Source: Arion vulgaris (lineage: Eukaryota > Mollusca > Gastropoda > Stylommatophora > Arionidae). Taken from it: a stretch of 64,000 nt of DNA. The position numbers and the translations under genes were made by a program. A model generated the notes under the pieces. It did no database searches. It was not told the DNA's origin and saw nothing but the letters and a program-made list of their open reading frames with translations. The stretch's first letter is position 1, and the number at the start of each line of letters is the position of its first letter. The DNA lies in NCBI GenBank assembly GCA_020796225.1, contig CM036759.1, positions 868,001 to 932,000 of the forward strand. The letters run 5' to 3'. Positions 1 to 13,100 of this stretch are shown piece after piece.

Positions 1-603
1 CATTCTATCAGTCAAATTGTCGCAGACCGACAAATCTTACAATCTATCACAGACAGTCAAATCTTACATTCTGTCACAGACAGACAAATATTACAATCTG
101 TCAGTCATTTCTTACATTCTGTCAGTCAAATCTTACATTCTGTCAGAGACAGACAAATCTTACATTCTGTCACAGACAGTCAAATCTTACTTTATGTCAC
201 AGTCAAATCTTACATTCTGTCATAGTCAAATCTTACATTCTGTCAGTCAAATCTTACAATCTGTCACAGTCAGTCAAATCTTACATTCTGTCACAGACAG
301 TCAAATCTTACATTATGTCACAGTCAAATCTTAGATTCTGTCAGTCAGTAAAATCTTACTTTCTATCACAGACAGTCAAATCTTACTTTGTCACACAGTC
401 AAATCTTACATTCTGCCACAGTCAAATCTTACATTCCGTCACAGTCAGACAAATCTTACATTCTGTCACAGTCAAATCTTACATTCTCTCACAGTCAAAT
501 CTTACATTCTGTCAGAGTCAGTCAAATCTTACTTTATGTCACACAGTCAAATCTTACATTCTGCCACAGTCAAATCTTACATTCTGTCAGTCAGTCAAAT
601 ACT
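1..603. repeat. Minisatellite, unit about 23-24 bp
   Basis: Tandem copies built on agtcaaatcttacattctgt run from the left edge of the window to about 603. Units differ by short insertions of a cagaca motif. The open reading frames here on the plus strand are repeat translations, not a gene. It lies in the ANAPC1 intron that follows the last exon seen, and continues off the window. Confidence 0.95.
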
Positions 604-858
604 ACAAGAACTAGCTCAAATATGACATTCTGATGGTGCACACAACAACAAATAGCTAAAATATGACATTGTGATGGTGCACACAATGACCTCAAATATG
701 ACATTCTGATAGTGCCCACAACGACCTTAATAGACATTCTGATAGACACTTATATGACATTGATGGTGCACACAACAACTAGCTCAAATATGACATTCTG
801 ATGGTGCACACAACAACTAGCTCAAATATGACATTCTGATGGTGCACACAGAAAACAT
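604..858. repeat. Minisatellite, unit about 38 bp
   Basis: About six copies of a unit containing ctcaaatatgacattctgat followed by ggtgcacacaac. Directly abuts the previous array, so this intron holds two unrelated arrays back to back. Bases 859-1002 are unique intron sequence next to the donor at 1002. Confidence 0.9.
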
Positions 859-1002
859 GAGATATATTAGAATGTTGCAAAGTTTCAATATAGAACAGAA
901 ACACACAACTCTCAGACAACAGTCACAACTACAACTACAACATAGAAATATGGTGTCATTATGTTGAGGTACTTAGAGAACACAAACATGAAGAGAGCTT
1001 AC

Positions 1003-1187
1003 CAATCTCAGACAAAATGACCTCTGCCATATGAAGATGTCCTGTTCCTTGGTACAAGAGCCCAACTCCCATGATGGCTGCCACTCGTGTATTGTGTGCA
1101 ATGTTCAGTTCCATGGAGGTAGGAGGTAAGAGAGCAGAGACATGGACACTCAGGGCTTTGGTCACTGTCTGATCCATGGTCCCTCGC
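1003..1187 (-). CDS. ANAPC1: ANAPC1 window exon 19 (proteasome-cyclosome repeat region)
   Basis: The exon opens after the acceptor tgtgtgcag at 1188-1189 and ends before the donor gtaagc at 1002-997. It reads RGTMDQTVTKALSVHV, then ALLPPTSMELNIAHNTRV, then GLLYQGTGHLHMAEVILSE. The GLLYQGTGH block is a typical proteasome-cyclosome repeat of APC1. The first base completes the AAG lysine left by the previous exon (phase 2), and the exon ends in phase 1. This is the most downstream coding segment in the window. Confidence 0.95.
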
Positions 1188-4100
1188 CTGCACACAATGC
1201 AAGAGCAATATTTGAATGATTATACCTGTAAAATCTATGAGATGAATGTATGAGATGAGTGTATGAGATGTATAAGATATGATGAGATGTATAGATGAGT
1301 GTATGAGATGTATAAGATGAGTGTATGAGATGTATAAGATGAGTGTATGAGATGAGTGTATGAGATGAGTGTATGAGATGAGTATATGAGATGTATGAGA
1401 TGAGTGTATGGATGATGTATGAGATGAGTGTATGAGATGAGTGTATGAGATGTATGAGATGAGTGTATGAGATGAGTGTATGAGATGAGTGTATGAGATG
1501 AGTGTATGAGATGAGTGTATGAGATGAATGTATGAGATGAGTGTATGAGATGAGCATATGAGATGTATGAGATGAGCGTATGAGATGAGTGTAGATGGTG
1601 TATATCTTACTTTGCCGCAGACATCCCTAAGAGGATACCAACACTGACCAACTCACTGCCCTGTGTGTGGGTGGGTCGGGGGAACAAGACAAGAATAAAT
1701 GTTATGGCAATAAACCCACAATACCACACTGTCATGTTTGTTGGTTCGTCCGTCTAGTTGTTGGTCCGTATAGTTGTTGGTTCGTCTAGTTGTTGGTTCA
1801 TCTAGTTGTTGGTTCGTCCGTCTAGTTAGTTCGTCTAGTTGTTGGTTCGTCCATCTAGTTGGTTCGTCCATCTAGTTAGTTCGTCTAGTTGTTGGTTCGT
1901 CCATCTAGTTAGTTCGTCTAGTTGTTGGTTCGTCTAGTTGTTGGTTCGTCTAGTTGTTGGTTCATCTAGTTGTTGGTTCGTCCATCTAGTTAGTTCGTCT
2001 AGTTGTTGGTTCGTCTAGTTGTTGGTCCGTCTAGTTGTTGGTCCATCCGTCTGTTAGTTCGTCTAGTTGTTGGTTCGTCCGTCTAGTTGTTGGTCTGTCT
2101 AGTTGTTGGTTCTAGTTGTTGGTCTGTCCGTCTAGTTAGTTCGTCTAGTTGGTTCGTCTAGTTGTTGGTCCGCCTAGTTGTTGGTCCGTCTAGTTGTTGG
2201 TCCGTCTAGTTGTTGGTCTGTCCGACTAGTTAGTTCGTCTAGTTGTTGGTTCGTCCATCTAGTTGTTGGTTCGTATAGTTGTTGGTTCATCTAGTTGTTG
2301 GTCTGTCCGACTTGTTAGTTCGTCCGTCTAGTTGTTGGTTCGTCCGTCTAGTTGTTGGTTCATCCGTCTAGTTGTTGGTTCGTCCATCTAGTTGTTGGTT
2401 CGTCCGTCTAGTTGTTGGTTTGTTTAGTTGTTGGCTGCCTAGTTGTTGGTTCATCCATTTAGTTGTTGGTTCGCCTAGTTGTTGGTTCATCTAGTTGTTT
2501 GTACGCCTAGTTGTTGGTACGTCTAGTTGTTGGTTCGTCTAGTTGTTGGTTCGTCCGTCTAGTTAGTTAGTCTAATTGTTGGTACGTCCGTCTAGTTAGT
2601 TTGTCTAGCTGTTGGTTCGTCCGTCTAGTTGTGTTGTCAGTCTGTTGGTTGTCTGTCTAGTTGTTGTTGTCTAGTTGTTGTTGTGTCTAGTTGTTGGTTG
2701 TCCGTCTAGTTGTTGGTTCGTCCGTCTAGTTGTTGGTTCGTCCGTCTAGTTGTTGGTTCGTCCGTCTAGTTGTTGGTTCGTCCGTCTAGTTGTTGGTTCG
2801 TCCATCTAGTTAGTTTGTCTCTAGATGTCTAGTGTTAGTTCGTCCGTCTAGTTAGTTTGTCTAGTTGTTAGTTCGTCCATCTAGTTGGTTCTTCTAGCTG
2901 GTTCTTCTAGTTGGTTCGTCTAGCTGGTTCTTCTAGTTGGTTCGTCTAGAGGCAGTTGGCAACAATCACACCAACAACAACAAATAACAACAATAGCAAT
3001 AACACATCACATAGACATGACTAACCTTAACTATACCAGACAGATAGTAGTAGTAGCATAGTTACATCAAGTAGTACAGTTAAATCAAGTAGTACAGTCA
3101 CATCAAGTAGTACAGTCACATCAAGTGATTGAACATGATAAGAGAGACAGGTCTACCTCGCTGATGTACTCATGAATGTTAAATGTACACAGGTTGGGCA
3201 GATGTCCATTCAGACCTAGGGCCATTAGAAAGCCAGCAAACTCATTGGTCAATTCTTTGGGTTTATTGTAGATGATCCAGGCAGAGTCCACCTGTGTGCT
3301 GTCTGCAATCCTTAGTCCTGCAGCCACACCGTTATGGAACTGTGGCCACACCGACATATTATTTGGCACATCCACACGTGTCAGGTCAACTGTGCTGTTC
3401 CTGTCACATACAGATAGTATATATATATTACGTCTAGTGTGCTGTGACATACAGATAGTATATATATATGTTACGTCTAGTGTGCTGTCACATACAGATA
3501 GTATATATATATTACGTCTAGTGTGCTGTGACATACAGATAGTATATATATATGTATGTTACGTCTAGTGTGCTGTCACATACAGATAGTATATATATAT
3601 ATATATATATAAATCTCTGCCTTTTTAACACAGATTGAGACAAAGGCCCTCAACCAACTCATGCCAAGTCGTCCTATCTCTAGCTATCTCCTGCAGTTCC
3701 CTCCAGCTCTTCTTTATATTGTCGATCTCTGCCTCCAAATCTCATCTGCATGTCTCAGCCTCTCCTTTTTCATTGTCCCCCGTGTTCCATGAAAGGACCC
3801 ATCTTGTTATATTCCCTCAGGTTTTCGCAAAGTGTGTCCTATCCAGCGCCAAACCGCCGCTTTTTTACCTCTTGATCCTGGAACCTGTCTTGTTCTCTTG
3901 ATCTGCTGAACCTGTCTTGTTCTCTTGATCTGCTGAACCTGTCTTGTTCTTTTGATCTGCTGGAACCTGTCTTGTTCTCTTGATCTGCTGGAATCTGTCT
4001 TGTTCTCTTGATCTGCTGGAATCTGTCTTGTTCTCTCCTTAAGTTACTCAGTTGTCATTAAGGGCCAGTGGGGTCCGGCCCCAAAAATTTTGAGCAACGT

Positions 4101-7100
4101 GTACTCATTAATTTTAGAGATTATTTGTTTTTAATTATTACTTTCAACGTGCTACTGATTAGCTTTAAAAGTTGATATAAAACGCTATAACATCACACAA
4201 TCTGAAATTCAGCACCTTTCTTCCCTAATTAGTATACGTCCCTGGTCATTATGGGCCTGTAAGGTCCGGTGGATGTGGGAATTTGATGAGGCAATGAAAG
4301 GCATATGTATGCTTTTGAATATTAGTGTTGCAAAGGAGTCATGGACAGAACGGAGAGCAAGTGAATCTATGCAGAAGGAACTCAAGGTCACAGAAAGCTG
4401 GCTGATGCTACAGATGAGAAAGAGAGAACTGAGATATTTTGGACATATGGAGAGACATGGGGGCTGGAGAGGACTGTACGGAGGGAGGCATTCTGTTGGC
4501 AGGGAGAGGAGGAGGACCATGGAGAAGATGGATTCAGGATGTAACTGATGGTTTGAACACGATGGCAGCAGAGGCAGGAGATCTGGCCTATGAGAGAGAG
4601 AAATTCCGGATTACTGTTGGGGTGGCAAAGTTCTGCTCAGGACAAGCTATTTAATGATGATGATGAATAGCCAACTCTCTTTAATATCAAACTGCTGCAG
4701 AACAGAAGCATTTATTCTTTTCTCAAAAAGGGAATAACCTCCCAGAATAGACAAACAATAGTAAACAGTCCAAAAACGATGATTTTTCAGAAAAAAATTG
4801 TCTGGCCCCACCAATAGAAATGACCATGAGCCGTGACTGAACCTTATCATACCATCTCAGTCCCTCTATTCTCGCAGGCAACAGTTGATGAGTGTTTGCT
4901 GTTTGTCGTTATGGTTTTAGTAGTTCTTCATCTTTCTCATCCATACAGTGCATACAGTAGAACTGCTTTAACATTAGAGTTAAATATCTGAATTTTTGTT
5001 CTAGATTTGATTTCTTAGACTTCCATGTTTCCCAGTGCAATGAAAGCGCCTCTTGCCTTCTGTATTCTTATTTTAACATCTCTATCTGTTCCACCCTCTT
5101 TGTCTACATTGCTGCCCAAATATGTGTATGATTCTACCTCTTGAAGTCGGATTTCACCCAAGGAGATCAAGTTGTCATTTGCTTGGTTAATTCTCATTTA
5201 TCTTTGTCTTTCCCTTATGAATGTTCAGCCCTAGATGCTGGGACCGTTGATTCAATGTGTTTAGCTTATCCTGCATCTGATTTTGTGTATGGGACAGAAG
5301 GGCTATATCATCAGCGAAGTCCAGATCATCTAGTTGCTCTGTTAGAGTCCATTGGATTCCATTTCTAGTGTCAGTTACTGCTGTCTTCATAATCCAGTCT
5401 ATTGTCAGTAAGAACAACAAAGGTGATAGAAGACATCCTTGACGCACTCCTGTTTCTATTCCAAAAGTGTCTGTTAGTTTACCTTCATGAAGAACTCTAC
5501 ATTTCATACTTTATATGTTGCTCTTATTAAGTGAACCCTTAAACATTGGGATAGAAATCATTTATGATCGATGCAACATGCCTATTTAAGAGGTCATAGT
5601 TTTGCATATATTTTGCATTCAAGTGGGTAAAAGTTATGTTAACTAATGCAGAACATATGATAATCTAATAAACAATTGTAACAAAATTAATTATATATTT
5701 TTAGATGTCTAATCTTGTTGATTGAAGCACACCTCATTTCCCACTTGCCATTTTGTAGAAACGTCAAACTTGCTGCAGCCAAAATCACAAATTATGTAAT
5801 AAAATGGGTTCTAATAACTCAGATTACTGTTCTTATGAAGACACCAGTGATTATTCAAATATCTGTACTTGGGTCAGATGAACATTCTGTGCTTGGGTCA
5901 CTTTGTCTGTTTGCAAGATAACTTTTTTCCTGATTATTTTATGTGGAAAGACACTTCCACCTATGATGTATTGATTCGCTGCACAGAAATTAGTGAATAG
6001 TTCTCCATTATCCCTAGTCCCTGTTTCCCCATGATCTCCTCGTAGCCTATGTTGTCCGCACCTATTTTGGCATTGAGGTCACCCATCAGAATTTTGATGT
6101 TCCCATTTCTCTGATTACGAATAGTATTTTGAAGTTTTATGTAAAATTCCTCTTTTACTTTTTCCTCTTTATCGTTGGTAGGTGCATAACACTGGGTTAC
6201 ATTCAAAAAAATACTTTCTTTTTGGTGGTTCTGAATGTTGCTGTGATTATCCTAGGCCTCACTGCTTCCCATTTTATTAGTGCATCATTCTCCACTTCTT
6301 TAGATAGCATTAAAGCCACACAATCGTTATGGGTGGGGGATATTTTCTTCCATATGGCCTGAGAACAGCATTGTTTCTCCTGTGTTTAGACGTTGTTTGC
6401 CTGCACCATTCCACCTAGTTTCATATAATCCCAAGATGCCAATCCTGTAGTCTTTCATTTCATGTAGAACCATTGCTGTCTTTCCCATTTCATACATACT
6501 TCTAACATTCCAGGTGCCAATTCTGGAGCTTTTCCTAGGTGAAAGGAAGATAATCTGCAGTGCAGACTCCTTGTGGCTTTTTCTGCATCGCTTCATACCT
6601 CTTCTATAAGAGCTTCCTTTCCTCTTGGTTGGCACAGTTTTTATTTTATTTTTATGTGACTTGTTCATGGTTGGTTGGATTTTGTGGCTAAAACTTTCTA
6701 CTGGATAGGGTAGCCAGCCCTACGCCAAACCCCACCTTAGTCGACTCTTACGACATGCCTTGTGGGTCGTAGTGTTGCTATTCTTTGCTCCCCTTGCGAG
6801 CCCTGGCAACACACAGGCGATATATATCTATATATATGTGTTACGTTAAGTGTGTGGTTACATACAGATAGTATATATGTGTTTCGTTAAGTGTGTGGTT
6901 ACATACAGATAATATATGTGTTACGTTAAGTGTGTGGTTACATACAGATAGTATATATGTGTCACGTTAAGTGTGCTGTTACAAACAGATAGTATATATG
7001 TGTTACGTTAAATGTGTGGTTACATACAGATAGTATATATATGTTACGTTAAATGTGTGGTTACATACAGATAGTATATATGTGTTACGTTAAGTGTGTG

Positions 7101-10100
7101 GTTACATACAGATAGTATATATGTGTTACGTTAAGTGTGTGGTTACATACAGATAGTTACTGCAGCAAGTATATGAACAAGAGAGAGAGACACACATACC
7201 TTGGTGGTGCTCTACCAGTTAAACATAGTTTAGGTATTGGTAATGTCTCAGTTAGAAGTGGCTGACAGGTCTGAAGTGTAAATATACCTCTGTTGTTGGA
7301 AGAGATATTAAATAGTTAGAAGTGGCGGACAGGTCTGAAATGTAAATATACCTCTGTTGTTGGAAGAGATATTAAACAGAAGTGGCTGACTGTGGTCTGA
7401 AGTGTAAATATACCTCTGTTGCTGGAAGAAATATTAAACAGTTAGAAGTGGCTGACAGGTCTGAAATGTAAATATACCTCTGTTGTTGGAAGAAATATTA
7501 AACAGTTAGAAGTGGCTGACAGGTCTGAAATGTAAATATACCTCTGTTGTTGGAAGAAATATTAAACAGTTAGAAGTGGCTGACAGGTCTGAAATGTAAA
7601 TATACCTCTGTTGTTGGAAGAGATATTAAACAGTTAGAAGTGGCTGACAGGTCTGAAATGTAAATATACCTCTGTTGTTGGAAGAGATATTAAACAGTTA
7701 GAAGTGGCTGACAGGTCTGAAATGTAAATATACCTCTGTTGTTGGAAGAGATATTAAACAGTTAGAAGTGGCTGACAGATCTGAAATGTAAATATACCTC
7801 TGTTGTTGGAAGAAATATTAAACAGTTAGAAGTGGCTGACAGATCTGAAATGTAAATATACCTCTGTTGTTGGAAGAGATATTAAACAGTTAGAAGTGGC
7901 TGACAGGTCTGAAATGTAAATATACCTCTGTTGTTGGAAGAAATATTAAACAGTTAGAAGTGGCTGACAGGTCTGAAGTGTAAATATACCTCTGTTGCTG
8001 GAAGAAATATTAAACAGAAGTGGCTGACAGGTCTGAAGTGTAAATATACCTCTGTTGCTGGAAGAAATATTAAACAGAAGTGGCTGACAGGTCTGAAGTG
8101 TAAATATACCTCTGTTCTTGGAAGAGATATTAAACAGTTAGAAGTGGCTGACAGATCTGAAGTGTAAATATACCTCTGTTGTTGGAAGAGATATTAAACT
8201 ATTGTATTTATCAATTCTGCCAATGCCAGTTCCAAGCCCGGATGAAAAAAGAAGGAGGACTTGTGCGTGAGGCCAGCTACCTCATCACAAGAAATTGAAA
8301 TAGCTACAGAAACTTGTAAGAAAGGAGCCATACCGGTAAACCGACCAGCCAAGTGGTGTGCGGTGCACCTAGTGCATCAATGACGGTTGCTGATGAAAGC
8401 CGCTTTGGGGAAGTCAGCAACCCGACTCATACATTACTTGGCTCAAAAACACACACTAAAATTGAATTTTGGAATGTGAGAACGATGGCCACGGCTACAA
8501 AATCAGCCCAAATTGCAGAAGAAATGAAGAGATACGAGCTGGACATACTGGGGTTAAATGAGGTGAGATGGCCTGGAACAGATAGAAGAGTAGTTAGTGG
8601 ATTAACTTTCATATATTCAGGAGAGAAGATGGTAAGCATTTTGAAGGAGTGGGTATAATGATGACACCTAGAGTAGCAAAGAGCATGTTATAATGGGAAC
8701 CCATCTCGAGTCTGATAATTAGAGTCCGCTTCAGTACCAGGCATGTCAATATGACAATACTGCAGTGTTATGCACCAAAAAATGAGGCTGACGATGATAA
8801 GAAAGACACATTTTATGAGCAACTACAAGATCAAATTAACAAGACCCAAAAACATGATCTGTTAGTAGTAATGGGGGACTTTAATGCCAAGGTTGGAAGT
8901 GATAATGTAGGGGTAGAGAGAGCTATAGGAAAACAAGGAATAAACACAATGAATGAGAATGGAGAAAGACTGGCGGAGTTATGTATGCTGTCCAACTTAG
9001 TAATTGGAGGTACCATCTTTGCACATTAGGAAATTTATAAACTTACTTGGCACTCACCAGATGGAGTGACCAGGAATCAGATTGACCATATGTGCATAAA
9101 TACACAATTTAGAACATCATTGCTGGATGTCCGTGCATACAGAGGGGCAGATGTAGGAAGTGATCATAATTTATGCATAGGTGAATTGAAACTGAAATTG
9201 AAAATTCACCATACTAAAAAGAACAACTGCGAATAGACAGTCAAAGACTACAAAATAATGAGGTAAAGAGGAATATCAGCTCGAACTTAAGAATAGGTTC
9301 GAGTTACTCAATGGTGAAAATGAACAGAACATTGAAGACAAATGGACTAAGATAAAGGACACACTATTGGGGGCAGCAAATAGTAACGCAGGATTAAAGG
9401 CGAAAGACAGAAAACCCTGGATAAGTGATGACACCTGGAAATGTATTCAAGAAGAAGAAAGATGAAACTAGCGATATTTAATACTAAGAATGCAACATAT
9501 GAAACCCAAGCTAAAGAGGAATATAGAATAAAAGACAAGGAAGTGAAAAGAGCGGCTAGAAGAGATAAAAGAGCATATGTCAATCGACTGGCTAAAGAAG
9601 GGGAAAAGGCAGCTAAGACTGGAAAAAGTAAAATGCTATACAACACACTAAAACAACTTAATGGAACTTTTGTTTCAAAGGGTGGCCCAATCAAGAGTAA
9701 AGATGGTAAAGTTCTAACATCAGATACCGAGCAGAAGAAAAGATGGGCAGAACATTTTGAAGAAATATTAAATAGACCTGATCCACCAGTACTACTCAAG
9801 TTTGCAGAAGAGGCAAGAAACAGCTCCTACCAATTAACGAAGAAATGATAAGTGTAGCTGAGGTCAAGGAGGCAATCCATTTCTTGATAAACAATAAGGC
9901 AGCGGGTGATGACAACATTACTGCAGAAATGTTCAAAATGGCAGACGATACAACTATTAACCAGGTGCAAGAACTATTTAATAAAGTATGGGAAGAAGAA
10001 ACTGTCCCAGATCAATGGAAGAAGGAATAATTGTTAAGATCCCCAAAAAAGGTGATCTCAAAGATTTACAACAACTGGAGAGGGATCACTCTATTATCAG

Positions 10101-13100
10101 TAATGACCAAGACTTTCTGCAAAATCATTCTTAATAGAATCAAAGGAGCAGTGGACACAACCCTGAGAGAAGAACAAGCTGTTTTAGACCTGTAAGAAGC
10201 TAATTAGACCAAATAATTACCCTACGACTAATTTTGGAGGAACATATTTAGAAGCAACAACCACTCATACTAAATTTCATCGATTTTAAAAAGCCTTTGA
10301 TAGTCTACACAGAATCTCTCTGTGGAATATTCTGAGATGCTATGGAATACCAGACAAAATAATAAACATTATTAAGAGCCTCTATGATGGTTCACAGTGT
10401 GCAGTTCGCACTGATGGTGGACACAGCGACTGGTTTATGGTTGAAACCGGAGTAAAGCAAGGCTGTATTCTATCTCCGCTAATGTTTGGAGTGGCCATTG
10501 ACTGGGTGATGCGAAAATGTTGCAGGGTGAAACTGGCATAGATTGGGCAGAAAATAGTCAACTAGAAGATTTGGATTTTGCAGATGATATTGCCTTGTTA
10601 AGTAGAAACAACCAAGATGTGCAAAGAAAAAACAGACAACTTGTCATCTATAGCATCAAAAGTTGGACTGCAGATAAGCTATGAAAAACAAATATAATGA
10701 AGACACCTATGGCAAGTAATGCAGATATCACACTGGAATCTAAAATGATAAAAATAACAGAGCAGTTCACCTATTTAGGTAGCAATTTTGATTGCACAGG
10801 AAATGTTAAAAAGAAATTATGATACGAATTGGCAAAGCAACATCAGCTTTTAAAAGTCTAAATAAATTATGGAACTGCAAGTTATACAGGATTAAAACTA
10901 AATTACAAATTTTAAATTCAAATGTTGTATCAATCCTAACATATGCCAGCGAGAGATGGAAAATGATTATCGATATAGAAAGCAAGTTGAATGCATTTGA
11001 AAATAGATGTTTGCGAAAAATAATGAATATAAAATGGAGCAATTCAGGAGAAGTGATGATCACCACTAGTGACAACTGTTATAAGAAGAGAAGATGGAGA
11101 TATGTTGGGCACACCTTGAGGAGAAATGATCAATGAATATCAATGCAGGCATTGAAGTGGGATGCAAAGGGTTCAAGAAAGAGGTCGACCTAAGAAGACC
11201 CTGAAACGAACTTTGCTGAGAGAGGCAGGAAATATCGGTCTCAGTTCCATGGAGGAGATTGAGCGAGTTGCCCAGGATAGAGCGGTATGGAGAAATTACT
11301 TGCAGGCCCTATGTAACGTATAACATACGAGAGGAATTATTATTATTATTTATCAACAACATAAATTACTCTCCCCATGTACACATTCAACATAAGTCAC
11401 TGACTACTGGCCATCATGTACACATTCCTTTTTCTTCTCCCGTTACACATTGTAAGTCACTGACCACCTGTGTAGTGCCCTTTGGCGATGGTTTTTGCTT
11501 CTTCGTAGCTGACCAGGTTGTCATCTTGGGGCATTCCTGCTCCCTCTTTAGCCAGTCTGTCAACATTTTCATTCCCCTTGCAGTGTGAGGGTATCCACTT
11601 GATTACTACCATCTCAGAATCATGGGACAACTGGGCTAGGGTTGACCTGAGATCACTTAGTTCTGTGTTCCTTTCAGATTTCAGTGCTGAGATAGCAGAC
11701 AATGTGTCAGTCAAGAGAACTATTTTTCCATGTATTTGGTTCCTATGTTGTAGTGCCATTTTGTAGCTGCACTGAGGGCCTCTACCTCAGCCCTGAAATT
11801 AGTTGAGAACTTGCCAGTGGCCAGAGCTAAGGTTAGCTCTACTTCCCTTTTTAGTCTGAGCATAACTCCTCTTCCTCTATTGCGGGTGGCATCTATAGCC
11901 AAGCCATCCGTGTATGCATGTGTCCATGAGTAGTTTTCGTTTTATGTGTTTTTTGCGATGAACCTTCTCTCCAGGTCAGTCTGTGTTCCTTTCTTGTAAG
12001 TGCCACTTATTTCTTCTGAGAGCTCTGGGAGACTGCATGTCCAGGGAGAGGAGGTGCTGGCTGGTTGAATGTGTCTTGGTTGAGCCAGTGCCAATATTGC
12101 ATCTTTGTGAGCAAGTTCTTTGGAGTTTGCCACAAAGTTATTTCTTTTTAATCTGCCCCTACCATAGCTGTTGATTCGGAGGTGCATTGGATGGTTCGTC
12201 AGTCTCTTGAATTTTTCTCCTTGTTGAAGAACCTTCATGTCCCGTCTGTCCTCCATGGGCTGGAACCCTGTCACAGTTTCCAGTACTTTTATGGGGGTAG
12301 ACTTCATGGCTCCAGTGATGATCCGTGAGGCCTGATTTTACACTCTGCTTACCTTTATGAAATGTGTCTTGGAGGTTGTGGCTCAGGCTGATATGCCATA
12401 CTCAAGTACTGGTCGGACTCTTCCGGGGTACAACCTTTTCAAAATGCCACTATCTGCACCCAAGGTGGTGCCTGCTAGTTTGTTCATGATAGCTGTGTAC
12501 AAGAACTATCTCATAGACATACCTATGTCACAGCTGTGTACTACAACTATCACATAGACATACATATGTCACAGCTGTGTACTACAACTATATCATAGAC
12601 ATACATATGTCACAGCTGTGTACTACAACTATCACATAGACATACATATGTCACAGCTGTGTACTACAACTATCACATAGACATACATATGTCACAGCTG
12701 TGTACTACAACTATTACATAGACATACATATGTCACAGCTGTGTACTACAACTATCACATAGACATATAATAACTGACCTTCCAACAGGCAATGCCATTG
12801 TCCGGACACATGTGGCCAGCAGAGTCTTCTCCTGCTCTTCTATAAAGTCATGGTCACTGACCTCAGGTCTCTGTTTGATTGCTATAGTAACTGGTCGAGT
12901 AGACTGTAGAAGTCTGCGTACTTCTTGTACACGTAGGTCTTTGGGGAATCTGAGTCTCATCACCTGTGAGTGGTTTCAGAGCATAAGTTATCACCATTTC
13001 TGTTAGTCAGCCAGACCTCTAGCTAACACTACTCACTGTGTCAGTCAGTCAGTCACTGTGTCAGTCGGTCAGTCAGTCACTGTGTCAGTCAGTCAGTCAG

